Positions 1 through 8,447 are shown, numbered from the stretch's first letter. The stretch is DNA of 20,321 nucleotides from Bacillota bacterium (GCA_023394035.1 JAEXBK010000064.1:1-20321); one strand, 5' to 3'. Notes: generated by a model from the sequence alone, not told the origin. Made by a program: numbers and translations.

Positions 1-521
1 TTGCAATCCTTATCAAGCTCGACTCAAAGGGCCCCGCACTGTACAGGCAGGAGCGTGTCACGCAGTATGGAAGACACTTCAGGGTCTGTAAGTTCAGGAC
101 GATGGTGCAGGAAGCCGACAAAATCGGCACGCATGTTACTGTAGACAGCGATCCGCGTATAACAAAGATCGGTTCAAAGATAAGAGATTCAAGGATAGAC
201 GAGATTCCGCAGCTTTTCAATATTTTTGCAGGAACTATGACCTTTGTCGGCACAAGACCCGAGGCAGTAAAATATGTCAGCGCCTATACAGATGAGATGA
301 AAGCCACGCTGCTTCTTCCTGCCGGGGTAACATCAAAAGCGAGCATAATGTTCAAGGACGAAGCGAAGCTGCTTAAGGGAGAGAAGGACACCGATAAAGC
401 ATATATTGAAAAGATACTTCCTCAGAAAATGGAGATCAATGTATCATATTTGAGAACATTTTCGCTGATAGAGGATTTCAAATTGATGATTAAAACGCTA
501 ACCAGCGTTACAAAGGGGTAG
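1..521 (+). CDS. Undecaprenyl-phosphate sugar-1-phosphate transferase (bacterial sugar transferase family), 3' part
   Basis: Partial at the 5' end: the frame is open from base 3, giving about 172 residues before the stop. The family transfers a sugar-1-phosphate from a UDP-sugar to undecaprenyl phosphate at the inner face of the membrane, the first step of capsule or EPS repeat-unit assembly. The visible part is the catalytic domain: SKGPALYRQ, then CKFRTMV near the internal ATG at 102, then DSDPRITKIG, DEIPQLFNIF and VGTRPE. The segment LPAGVTSKASI replaces the more usual RPGITG, a variant I recall from Clostridia. The N-terminal membrane helices lie outside the window. The stop is 2 bases before the next ATG, so it belongs to the downstream operon. 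The family call is firm; the sugar cannot be told. Confidence 0.93.
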   Translation, partial: AILIKLDSKGPALYRQERVTQYGRHFRVCKFRTMVQEADKIGTHVTVDSDPRITKIGSKIRDSRIDEIPQLFNIFAGTMTFVGTRPEAVKYVSAYTDEMKATLLLPAGVTSKASIMFKDEAKLLKGEKDTDKAYIEKILPQKMEINVSYLRTFSLIEDFKLMIKTLTSVTKG

Positions 522-523
522 CA

Positions 524-1387
524 ATGGATTCAGATAATAGATATGGCATAAAGGAAATTCAAGAAAAACTGCTTGAAATATTGCTTTACTTCAAGAAATT
601 TTGCGACGAAAACGAACTCAAATTTGTGTTGGCAGGCGGTACATGCCTCGGAGCAGTAAGAAATGGCGGAATTATTCCTTGGGACGATGATCTTGACGTA
701 TTCATGCTTAGGGAAGACTACGAAAAACTGATCAAAATATGGCCTGAGAAAGCAGATATAGAACGTTTTAGCTGTGTAAGATCTGATAATATGATCAATA
801 TTCATCATGCGGCTACGGAAATAAAGGACAACAGCACGACATTTATAAACCATCATACGGCTGATCTTGACATAAATCACGGTCTGATGATTGATGTAAT
901 CCCACTTGATGATGTTGCGAAATCATCTTTTTTGCGGATTCTTCAGTTCCCGTATGCCATGATTTTTGCATGTTATAATTTTCAGCGCCTGCCTGAGCAC
1001 AAGAGCAGACTTATATATCACATGACAAAGATAGCACTGTCGCTTGTCAAATCACCTAAGAACAGATATAAAATCTGGAAGCATTGCGAAAATATGATGA
1101 TAAAGCTCGGGAAGAACAGTTCGGGCAAAGTAGCATCATTTATAGAAGGCCCGACAATTATGAAACAACAGTTTCCGAAGGAATGGTTTGAAAATCCGAA
1201 GTATATGGATTTTGAGGGATACATGATGCCGCTTCCATACGATTTTGATACATGGCTAAGAGTTTCATACGGAGATTATATGACACCTCCGTCTGAAAAG
1301 GAAAGGATTTTGCGCCATAATATCAAGTTTTATGACATGAATAACAGCTACACAAAATATAAAGGCATACATTATTGCGAAAAGTAG
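524..1387 (+). CDS. LicD-family phosphotransferase (first of two)
   Basis: A 287-residue protein of the LicD/nucleotidyltransferase superfamily. LicD enzymes move a phospho-alcohol, classically phosphorylcholine from CDP-choline, onto surface glycans in the cytoplasm. The family signature is clear near residues 36-60: LAGGTCLGAVRNGG followed by IPWDDDLDVF. The GT and the acidic DDDxD run are the expected metal and nucleotide site. A purine-rich AAAGGGG lies just upstream of the ATG. It follows the priming transferase with a 2-base gap and is followed after 9 bases by a second LicD, so expression is probably coupled. The donor is unknown. The TagD-like cytidylyltransferase further downstream suggests a CDP-linked polyol or amino-alcohol rather than choline, because no choline uptake or kinase gene is visible here. 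Confidence 0.9.
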   Translation: MDSDNRYGIKEIQEKLLEILLYFKKFCDENELKFVLAGGTCLGAVRNGGIIPWDDDLDVFMLREDYEKLIKIWPEKADIERFSCVRSDNMINIHHAATEIKDNSTTFINHHTADLDINHGLMIDVIPLDDVAKSSFLRILQFPYAMIFACYNFQRLPEHKSRLIYHMTKIALSLVKSPKNRYKIWKHCENMMIKLGKNSSGKVASFIEGPTIMKQQFPKEWFENPKYMDFEGYMMPLPYDFDTWLRVSYGDYMTPPSEKERILRHNIKFYDMNNSYTKYKGIHYCEK

Positions 1388-1396
1388 GTACAGAGA

Positions 1397-2353
1397 ATGG
1401 GATTTAACCTTAAAAATGCTTTTTCCACGAGAAAGGCGATGCAGAGTATTCCTCCGGTAGAGGTGGTTCATGAACTCACATCGGAAGAATTGAAGCAGCT
1501 TCAGGAGTGCTTCCTCGAAATTATAAAGGATGTACACGAAGTATGTGAAAAAAATAATATATGTTACATGGCAGCAGGAGGAACCGCATTAGGTGCTATA
1601 AGGCATAAGGGCTTTATTCCATGGGATGATGATGTGGATCTTTTAATGCCGCACAAAGATTTAAAAAAATTCGTTGAAATCTTTGAAAGTGAGCTCGGCG
1701 ATAAATATGAAATGACATCACCAAACTCAAAATATTATCTGGAGAGCATGATTTCTGCGGTTTACAAGAAGAATACCCTAAAGGCCAGCTTTAATTCATA
1801 TAATACGCCTTTCCCAAGCGGAATACATATCGATATATTCCCGATAGAAGCAGTGCCTATGAATCCTGTCATTAGATTTCTAAAGGGATATTCGGCGATG
1901 GCGCTTCAATATGTGGCAGTATCAGCGCTGTTTTACAGGTATAGAGACAAAAATAAGAAAAAGTTTTTTTATCAAAGTCTTGCAGGCAGAATAAATTATA
2001 ATATTCGTTGTGCAATAGGATTTCTTTCCTCATTTCGTTCATACGAGAAGTGGGGAAACAGCTTCGACAATTATGTGCAGTGGGATAAGCCGTCGGAGCT
2101 ATGGGCGGTTCCGACAGATATGGGGCATTATTTTGGACATATAATGCCTAAAGATGTTTATTACCCGCCTAAAAAAGCGGCATTTGAAGATTTTAATATA
2201 TATGTCCCGAATGATACAGATGCTTACCTGAAAAATCAGTACGGGGACTATATGAAAATCCCGGACGAAAAGGATAGAGAAAAGCACTATTCTGTTGGAT
2301 TTAGTGTCGATCTTGAAAAGGATATCGCAAACGGAAAAGATGTTTATCGGTAG
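1397..2353 (+). CDS. LicD-family phosphotransferase (second of two)
   Basis: A 318-residue LicD-family protein. The signature at about residues 58-84 reads MAAGGTALGAIRHKG and IPWDDDVDLLMP, with the same GT and DDDxD site as the gene before it. Outside that core the two proteins differ strongly: this one has about 30 extra N-terminal residues and a different middle, so they are diverged paralogues that probably act on different acceptor positions or donors. A C-terminal QYGDYMKIP resembles the SYGDYMTPP of the first copy, a feature common in LicD proteins. The stretch GGTACAGAG precedes the start and recurs before the next gene. It is probably a cytoplasmic enzyme that decorates the lipid-linked repeat unit. 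Donor and acceptor are unknown. Confidence 0.9.
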   Translation: MGFNLKNAFSTRKAMQSIPPVEVVHELTSEELKQLQECFLEIIKDVHEVCEKNNICYMAAGGTALGAIRHKGFIPWDDDVDLLMPHKDLKKFVEIFESELGDKYEMTSPNSKYYLESMISAVYKKNTLKASFNSYNTPFPSGIHIDIFPIEAVPMNPVIRFLKGYSAMALQYVAVSALFYRYRDKNKKKFFYQSLAGRINYNIRCAIGFLSSFRSYEKWGNSFDNYVQWDKPSELWAVPTDMGHYFGHIMPKDVYYPPKKAAFEDFNIYVPNDTDAYLKNQYGDYMKIPDEKDREKHYSVGFSVDLEKDIANGKDVYR

Positions 2354-2367
2354 AGGGTACAGAGTTT

Positions 2368-3360
2368 ATGGATTATGAAGTGGATATTGTGGTTCCGTGG
2401 GTAGACGGTTCGGACCCCGAATGGAGAAAAATACATAATCTGTATAGCGCAGACAAAAATTCGGATGATAACCCGTCAAGATACCGTACATGGGATACAT
2501 TCAGATTTTGGTTTCGTGCCATAGAAAAAAATGCTGCATGGATCAGAAAAATACATTTTCTGACATGGGGGCATCTTCCCGAATGGCTTGATATTTCAAA
2601 TCCTAAACTGAATATCGTAAATCACAAGGACTTTATACCTGAAGAATATCTTCCGACATTCAGCTCACATGTAATTGAAATGAATCTTCACAGAATACCT
2701 GATCTGGCTGAGCATTTCATATACTTTAATGATGATGTGTATCTCATGGGAGAAACGGAGAAAAGCGATTTCTTCAAAAACGGTATTCCGTGTGATGCTG
2801 CAATTTTAGGCGTTATAAAGAATAACGATCTGGAAAACTTTATGCCGTATATAATGCTTAATATGATGGCAATTGTTAATATGCGCTTCCCTAAAAATGA
2901 GGTGTTTAAGGCGCATTTTTCCAAATGGTTCAGTCCTAAATACGGTAAGCTGCTTATAAACAATATGTATTTGGCTCCATTTGGATGCTTTACGGGATTC
3001 AGAAACTTTCACTCCGCAACATCATTTTGTAAGCAGACATTCTCTGATGTTTGGAATGATATTCCTGAAATTCTGAAAGCCGTATGTAGGAATAAATTCA
3101 GAAGCAAGGAAGACGTTAATCAATATATTTTCAGGTATTGGCAGCTTCTTTCCGGTAATTTTACTCCGGCAAAGCCGAATTCAGATTATATAACGATAGG
3201 CAAAACCGATGCTGCGAAGCTCGAGAAAATAATAAACAACAAGAGAATAGTTTGCATAAACGATGACCCGGGCGATTTTGATGTGAAATCGGAAGAAGCA
3301 AAGATAAACGATTTACTCATGAAAAAATTCCCCGACAAAAGCACTTTTGAGAAAAATTAA
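2368..3360 (+). CDS. Stealth-family capsular polysaccharide phosphotransferase
   Basis: A 330-residue protein with the order of conserved regions that defines the Stealth family. CR1 is at residues 6-19 (DIVVPWVDGSDPEW). CR2 spans about 39-128, from RYRTWDTFRFWFRA through FLTWGHLPEW to YFNDDVYLMG. CR3 covers about 174-222, including FGCFTGFRNFHSATSF. A CR4-like CINDDPGD lies near 297-304. Characterised members such as meningococcal capsule polymerases transfer a hexose-1-phosphate from a UDP-sugar and so build phosphodiester links; eukaryotic GlcNAc-1-phosphotransferase is related. It starts 14 bases after the second LicD gene, in an operon with flippase and polymerase genes. I infer that the repeat unit contains a sugar-phosphodiester linkage. 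The acceptor and sugar are not predictable. The family call is strong. Confidence 0.92.
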   Translation: MDYEVDIVVPWVDGSDPEWRKIHNLYSADKNSDDNPSRYRTWDTFRFWFRAIEKNAAWIRKIHFLTWGHLPEWLDISNPKLNIVNHKDFIPEEYLPTFSSHVIEMNLHRIPDLAEHFIYFNDDVYLMGETEKSDFFKNGIPCDAAILGVIKNNDLENFMPYIMLNMMAIVNMRFPKNEVFKAHFSKWFSPKYGKLLINNMYLAPFGCFTGFRNFHSATSFCKQTFSDVWNDIPEILKAVCRNKFRSKEDVNQYIFRYWQLLSGNFTPAKPNSDYITIGKTDAAKLEKIINNKRIVCINDDPGDFDVKSEEAKINDLLMKKFPDKSTFEKN

Positions 3361-3390
3361 GACGATCGGTACGAAGCGAAGAAATAAGAA

Positions 3391-4923
3391 ATGAAATTAA
3401 GCAGAACAAGAAATACATTCAGAAATGCAATGTGGGGTATTGTTTACCGCATGGTAACTTTAATTGGCCCATTCATCATTAAAACGATAATTATAAAGCA
3501 ACTGGGAAGCGAATATAATGGATTAAGTTCACTATTCACCTCAATATTAACTGTGCTTAACCTTGCAAATCTTGGCTTTAGTTCTTCGCTTGTATATATG
3601 ATGTATAAAGCAGTGGTGGATGATGATATGGATTCATTCTGTGCACTGCTGAGATATTTCAGACGCGTATACAAATATGTCGGTGGTGCAATTCTTTTGA
3701 TGGGCGTTTGTATAATGCCGTTTATCCCGAAATTGATAAAGGGATCGTATCCTTCTGACGTGAATCTTTATATTTTGTTTGCGATTTACCTTCTCGAAAC
3801 AGCACTCGGATATATAATGTTTTCGTATACGTCGGCAGTATTTTCTGCTTATCAGAGGAATGATAGTATTCATAAGATAGATACCGTAAGATATGTCGTT
3901 CAGTATACATTGCAGGCAGTCGCACTTATTGCATTTTCTAATTATTACATCTATATTATTATTTTACCGCTTATGGTTATACCTAATAATATAGCGATGT
4001 ACATAACCTCAAGGAGACAGTATCCGGAGATAACATGCAGAGGAGATATTGACGATGCTACAAAAAAAGCTGTGCATAGGAGAGTAATCACTCTTTTTGG
4101 ACACAAAGTTGGAAGTACAGTGCTTGTAAGCATTGACAGCGTTATAATTTCAGCATTTATCGGAATTAATATGCTTTCATTATATAGCAATTACTACTAT
4201 ATTTTAACAGCGGTAAATGGCTTGATAGAAGTTGTTACGAACGGGAGTATAGCAGGTATAGGCAATAAGCTGATAACTGATTCCAAAGAGAATAACTACA
4301 GAACATTTCTTATGATGAACTATGCATGGGTAGCACTGGTAGGCGGATCCGCAGCATGCATGTTGTCACTTTACCAGCCATTTATATATTTTTGGATAGG
4401 TGCAGAATATCTTTTGGACAGCAAATTGATGATCCTTATAGTTATGTACTTTTATGCCTGGATGTTCAGAATAATGCTTTTGACATACAGAGATGCAGCA
4501 GGACTTTGGACGAAGGATTGGCTTAAGCCATATGTAGGAATGATCTTAAACCTTGTAGGAAGCATATTGCTTGTTTATTACACACATAATGTTGCAGGAG
4601 TACTAATACCTACAATTATCGTGTTTTTTGCGGTGTATTTTCCTTGGGAAACATGGGCGCTTTTTAAATATCAGTTTCAAATGGGTGCAGTACATTATTA
4701 CAAGAAAATGGCGATATTTTCTGCGATAGCGTTTATAGGCTGTGTAGTGTCATATAGTTTATCTAACACATTGTTTAAGGAGTATAGTATAATAAATTTG
4801 ATACTGAGACTAATACTCACGGTGGTTACATTTGTTTTTATATGGCTTATTACAACATTCAAGACAAAAGAATTTAAGCACTTTAAGAACACAATCTCAG
4901 GCATGATTGGCAAATTCAAATAA
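3391..4923 (+). CDS. Polysaccharide flippase, Wzx-type (MVF/MOP superfamily)
   Basis: A 510-residue, strongly hydrophobic protein with about 12-14 predicted membrane helices by eye. The N terminus is typical of Bacillota repeat-unit flippases: RNTFRNAMWGIVYRM, then IIIKQLGSEYNGLSSL and LNLANLGFSSSLVYMMY. Such proteins move undecaprenyl-diphosphate-linked repeat units from the inner to the outer membrane leaflet. The start is preceded by a weak purine-rich stretch (GAAGAAATAAGA) rather than a strong Shine-Dalgarno. It lies 30 bases after the Stealth gene. Together with the polymerase-like gene at 8441 it makes a Wzx/Wzy-dependent assembly route the simplest reading. Teichoic or other glycopolymer export is a less likely alternative. 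Confidence 0.9.
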   Translation: MKLSRTRNTFRNAMWGIVYRMVTLIGPFIIKTIIIKQLGSEYNGLSSLFTSILTVLNLANLGFSSSLVYMMYKAVVDDDMDSFCALLRYFRRVYKYVGGAILLMGVCIMPFIPKLIKGSYPSDVNLYILFAIYLLETALGYIMFSYTSAVFSAYQRNDSIHKIDTVRYVVQYTLQAVALIAFSNYYIYIIILPLMVIPNNIAMYITSRRQYPEITCRGDIDDATKKAVHRRVITLFGHKVGSTVLVSIDSVIISAFIGINMLSLYSNYYYILTAVNGLIEVVTNGSIAGIGNKLITDSKENNYRTFLMMNYAWVALVGGSAACMLSLYQPFIYFWIGAEYLLDSKLMILIVMYFYAWMFRIMLLTYRDAAGLWTKDWLKPYVGMILNLVGSILLVYYTHNVAGVLIPTIIVFFAVYFPWETWALFKYQFQMGAVHYYKKMAIFSAIAFIGCVVSYSLSNTLFKEYSIINLILRLILTVVTFVFIWLITTFKTKEFKHFKNTISGMIGKFK

Positions 4924-4955
4924 AGAAAATTTCACTTTATATGGAGGTAAAAATA

Positions 4956-6029
4956 ATGATAAATTTTACAGTAGGACCTGTTCAGTCAAGCGATAGAGTA
5001 AGAGAAATAGGCTCACATCAGGTGCCGTATTTCAGAACTCCGGAGTTTTCCGCGATAATGCTGGAAAACGAAAAATTAATCAAAGAGTTTGCTCAAGCTG
5101 ATGAAGAGTCACGAGTTGTCTTTATAACAGGCTCAGGAACAGCTTCGATGGAAGCAACTGTAATGAATGTGTTTACGCCTGAAGATAAAGTTCTTGTTGT
5201 AAATGGCGGCGGATTTGGGCAGAGATTTGCAGATATATGCAAAATACACGATATTCCATTTGATGAAATTATCCCAACTCCATGGGTGGGTGTAAGCGCC
5301 GAGGATTTAAGCCTTTATGACGGCAAGGGATATACAGGATTTCTTGTAAATATCGATGAGACATCATGCGGAGTGCTTTATGACATAAAACTTATAAGCG
5401 AGTTTTGTCGAAGAAACGGAATATTTTTAGTAGTGGATTCAATAAGCTCATTTTTGTGCGATCCGCTGAATATGAAAGAACTGGGAGTAGATGTTTTGAT
5501 AACAGGCTCGCAGAAAGCTCTTGCGTGCCCTCCGGGAATATCACTTATAGTTCTTTCGGGAAAAGCTGTAGAAAGAGTAAATGCAAACAATGTTAAGAGT
5601 CTCTATTTTGATCTTAAGGGTGCTCTTAAGAACGGAGAACGTGGACAGACTCCGTTCACGCCTGCCGTTGGAACACTTCTGCAGATACATGAACGATTAA
5701 AAGAAATCGAAGCTCATGGTGGGGTAAGCAGTGAAATAGCAAGAATTTCAGCTCAAGCAGCAGATTTCCGATCAAAAATATCGTCGCTGCCTTTTGAAAT
5801 AGTATCAAAGTCATTACCTAATGCGGTTACCGCACTGCATCCACTTAATGCTTCAGCAAGCGATATATTTCGAATTTTGAAAGACGAATATGGGATTTGG
5901 ATATGCCCTAACGGTGGGGAGCTTGCGGAAACTGTCTTCAGGGTCGGACATATAGGTGAGCTTACGGCGAGCGACAATGATAAGCTTATTGCAGCACTAA
6001 AGGATATGGAAAAACGGAATATAATCTGA
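4956..6029 (+). CDS. Class V PLP aminotransferase (alanine-glyoxylate / 2-aminoethylphosphonate aminotransferase-like)
   Basis: A 357-residue fold-type I PLP enzyme. The start at 4956 is preferred to the upstream in-frame ATG at 4941, because GGAGGT at 4943-4948 then sits 7 bases before it. Visible features are GSGTASMEA at residues 59-67 (cofactor phosphate loop), the cofactor-binding Asp in VVDSISS (D161), and the Schiff-base Lys in GSQKALACPPG (K187), followed by TPFTPAV at 232-238. Relatives transaminate small 2-oxo or aldehyde compounds. The next gene is a cytidylyltransferase fusion 20 bases away. I infer that the pair makes an amino-bearing, CDP-activated substituent, for example from dihydroxyacetone phosphate or a similar small carbonyl. 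No phosphonate genes (pepM, ppd) are visible, so the aminoethylphosphonate assignment is not supported by context. Confidence 0.82.
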   Translation: MINFTVGPVQSSDRVREIGSHQVPYFRTPEFSAIMLENEKLIKEFAQADEESRVVFITGSGTASMEATVMNVFTPEDKVLVVNGGGFGQRFADICKIHDIPFDEIIPTPWVGVSAEDLSLYDGKGYTGFLVNIDETSCGVLYDIKLISEFCRRNGIFLVVDSISSFLCDPLNMKELGVDVLITGSQKALACPPGISLIVLSGKAVERVNANNVKSLYFDLKGALKNGERGQTPFTPAVGTLLQIHERLKEIEAHGGVSSEIARISAQAADFRSKISSLPFEIVSKSLPNAVTALHPLNASASDIFRILKDEYGIWICPNGGELAETVFRVGHIGELTASDNDKLIAALKDMEKRNII

Positions 6030-6049
6030 TTTTCTATTAGGAGAAAAGC

Positions 6050-7408
6050 ATGAAAAAAGTAATAACATATGGTACATATGATCTTCTTCATCATGGTCAT
6101 ATAAGGCTGCTTGAAAGAGCAAAAAATTTAGGCGATTACCTTATTGTCGGAGTTACATCCGACAGCTTTGATCGTGTTAGAGGTAAGATAAACGTTCAGC
6201 AGTCGCTAATGGAAAGAATAGAGGCGGTAAGGGCGACAGGAATAGCTGACGAGATAATCGTTGAAGAATATGAAGGTCAGAAAATAGATGATATAAGAAG
6301 ACTTGGGGTAGATATCTTCACCGTAGGATCGGACTGGGAAGGATATTTTGATTATCTTAATGAATACTGCCAAGTGGTATATCTTGACAGAACAAAAGGA
6401 ATATCAAGCTCAGAACTGCGTGAGAAGGAAAGAAAAGTAAGACTTGGTTTTGTCGGTGGTAATGCGAATAAAATACTGAGTAAGTATTATAAAGAAAGTC
6501 TTTTGGTTAACGGCTCAGAGGTTGTTGGCGTATATAATATGGGCAATCCAATTCCGGAGCTTGAGGACGAAAATATTCATGTATTTAACAGCTATGCTGA
6601 ACTTCTTGAGGCGTGTGATGCGGTGTATATAGTCACTGATCCTAAACAGCACTATTCAGATGTTAAGGCGGCGCTTACTGCGGGTAAACATGTTTTATGT
6701 GAATCTCCGATTGCACTTTCATCCGAGGAATATAAGGAACTGCTTAACTTGGCAAGCACAAACAAACTTATACTGATGGACGCGATCAAGACCGCTTACG
6801 CCACAGCGTATAATAGGCTGCTTGTAATAGTAAAGAGCGGCAGGATAGGCGAAGTCGTGTCGGTAGATGCTACATGTACGAGCTTGATTGAAAAGGACGT
6901 TGATGCGGTAAAGGAAAAGAGCAGCTGGAACAGCATATGTTCATGGGGACCTACTGCACTTCTCCCGGTATTTCAGATACTTGGAACCGATTATTCAAAG
7001 CGTATGATTGATACGATGTATCTTGACAGAGATAATAAATTTGATGCATTTACACGCATATCATTTTCCTATCCGAATGCAGTAGCAAGTGCAAAGGTGG
7101 GCGTAGGTGTGAAATCCGAAGGTGAGCTCATAATTTCAGGAACAAAAGGGTATATCTATGTTCCTGCACCTTGGTGGAAGACAGACTACTTTGAGATAAG
7201 ATACGAGAACCAGTCTGAGAATAAAAGATATTTTTACCAGCTCAACGGTGAAGGCATAAGATATGAAATTGCGGCGTTTATAAAAACGATTTCAGGTGAT
7301 TTTGAAAATGCATATATAGAACCGCAGGTGGATCTTGCAATAACAGACATAATAGACGCTTATTATGCAAATAATGACATTATGGAGATCAAGCAAGGTG
7401 CAAACTAA
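6050..7408 (+). CDS. Fusion: TagD-like cytidylyltransferase plus Gfo/Idh/MocA-like domain
   Basis: A 452-residue two-domain protein with a good start (AGGAGA, 5 bases before the ATG). Residues 1-128 match glycerol-3-phosphate cytidylyltransferase closely from memory: KKVITYGTYDLL, HxGH at 14-17, VGSDWEGYFDYL near 92-103, and RTKGISSSELR at 114-124. This is nearly a whole TagD (about 130 residues). Residues from about 130 to the end resemble Gfo/Idh/MocA oxidoreductases: GFVGGNANKI at 133-142, YIVTDPKQHYSDVKAAL, and AGKHVLCESPIALS at 211-224. The usual EKP motif is ESP here, so the common catalytic Lys is missing, and the nucleotide loop is degenerate. I infer that the first domain makes a CDP-activated alcohol. 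The second may be a redox domain with altered chemistry or a non-redox scaffold. Confidence 0.88.
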   Translation: MKKVITYGTYDLLHHGHIRLLERAKNLGDYLIVGVTSDSFDRVRGKINVQQSLMERIEAVRATGIADEIIVEEYEGQKIDDIRRLGVDIFTVGSDWEGYFDYLNEYCQVVYLDRTKGISSSELREKERKVRLGFVGGNANKILSKYYKESLLVNGSEVVGVYNMGNPIPELEDENIHVFNSYAELLEACDAVYIVTDPKQHYSDVKAALTAGKHVLCESPIALSSEEYKELLNLASTNKLILMDAIKTAYATAYNRLLVIVKSGRIGEVVSVDATCTSLIEKDVDAVKEKSSWNSICSWGPTALLPVFQILGTDYSKRMIDTMYLDRDNKFDAFTRISFSYPNAVASAKVGVGVKSEGELIISGTKGYIYVPAPWWKTDYFEIRYENQSENKRYFYQLNGEGIRYEIAAFIKTISGDFENAYIEPQVDLAITDIIDAYYANNDIMEIKQGAN

Positions 7409-8447
7409 TCGTAATTACGGCATTGACCTAATAAAAATCGTTTCGATGATAATGATCGTATTGTTGCATGTGCTAGGGCAAGGAGGGATATTATCCAATT
7501 CAATACCGGGAACATTAAATTATTCCTTTGTCTGGCTACTAGAAATATCATCATATTGTGCAGTCAACTGTTATGGAATGATAAGCGGATATCTGTATAA
7601 GCCGGATACAAAAAAAATAATACGAATAGATAAGCCATTTGGCCTTTGGCTTCAGATAGCATTCTATACGATATCCATAACGGCGATTTTTGATGTTTTT
7701 AATATTACAGAGGTAACAAAGTCAGATTGGCGCATTGCATTTACACCGATTATGCATGCACAATATTGGTATATGACAGCATATTTCGGATTATATATTT
7801 TAATGCCGGTACTTAACATTATCATTGATAATATAAGCAAGAAGGATGCGATAAGGGTTTTCACAATGTTTATTACATTGTGCTCCATTCTTCCTACAGT
7901 ATTTAATGAAGATCCTTTTATATTCAGAGAAGGATATAGCATGTTATGGTTATGTATACTATATGTTACAGGTGGGCTTATAAGGAAATTTAATATAGCA
8001 GAAAAATACAGCCGAAAATCTTTACTGTTAATATATTTATTGATGATTGCTATTATGTGGGTAGTGAAATTGCAACATACTATGAAGTGGTCGGGTTATC
8101 TGTTAAACTATACATCCCCAACAATGATTTTTGCTGCAATATCATTGGTTCTACTATTTTCAAAAATTGCTATTACCGGAGACCACGCTAAAAAAACAGT
8201 GACATGGTTTTCGACTACCACATTAGGAGTATACTTGATACACGTAAACCAAATGGTTTTCATAAATATTATTGGAGGTATGTCAGAGAAATGGGCACAT
8301 GACTCTTTGTTTATCCTGATAATGAAAATTGTTATTGCAGTCGGCATAATATATATTGCCGCATCTTTAACAGAATATTTAAGAATAGTGCTGTTTAAGA
8401 AATTAAAGGTCAAAAAATTAATCGGAAAGGTTGGTGCCTTGTGGTAA
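7398..8447 (+). CDS. Membrane acyltransferase, acyltransferase-3 family
   Basis: About 349 residues and roughly 10 hydrophobic helices. The chosen start is GTG at 7398, with GGAG at 7384-7387 ten bases upstream. An ATG further upstream at 7365 would add a hydrophilic tail buried in the previous gene. With this start the gene overlaps the preceding stop by 11 bases, consistent with translational coupling. The N terminus fits the family: NYGIDLIKIVSM then VLLHVLG, with the expected His at about residue 24. The C-terminal TTTLGVYLIHVNQ is also typical. Such proteins usually O-acylate exported sugars, most often with acetyl groups. Substrate unknown. This and the next two genes are the most AT-rich part of the window. 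Confidence 0.82.
   Translation: MQTNRNYGIDLIKIVSMIMIVLLHVLGQGGILSNSIPGTLNYSFVWLLEISSYCAVNCYGMISGYLYKPDTKKIIRIDKPFGLWLQIAFYTISITAIFDVFNITEVTKSDWRIAFTPIMHAQYWYMTAYFGLYILMPVLNIIIDNISKKDAIRVFTMFITLCSILPTVFNEDPFIFREGYSMLWLCILYVTGGLIRKFNIAEKYSRKSLLLIYLLMIAIMWVVKLQHTMKWSGYLLNYTSPTMIFAAISLVLLFSKIAITGDHAKKTVTWFSTTTLGVYLIHVNQMVFINIIGGMSEKWAHDSLFILIMKIVIAVGIIYIAASLTEYLRIVLFKKLKVKKLIGKVGALW

Noticed and set aside
4941..4955. Upstream ATG as start of the aminotransferase
   Set aside because: It overlaps the GGAGGT that serves the ATG at 4956 and has no ribosome binding site of its own.
7365..7397. Upstream ATG as start of the first acyltransferase
   Set aside because: It would extend the protein by residues not typical of the family and lies deep in the previous gene; GTG 7398 has GGAG at a workable distance.
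4956..7408. 2-aminoethylphosphonate pathway
   Set aside because: The aminotransferase family would allow it, but no phosphoenolpyruvate mutase or phosphonopyruvate decarboxylase is visible, and the cytidylyltransferase is TagD-like rather than of the phosphonate type.
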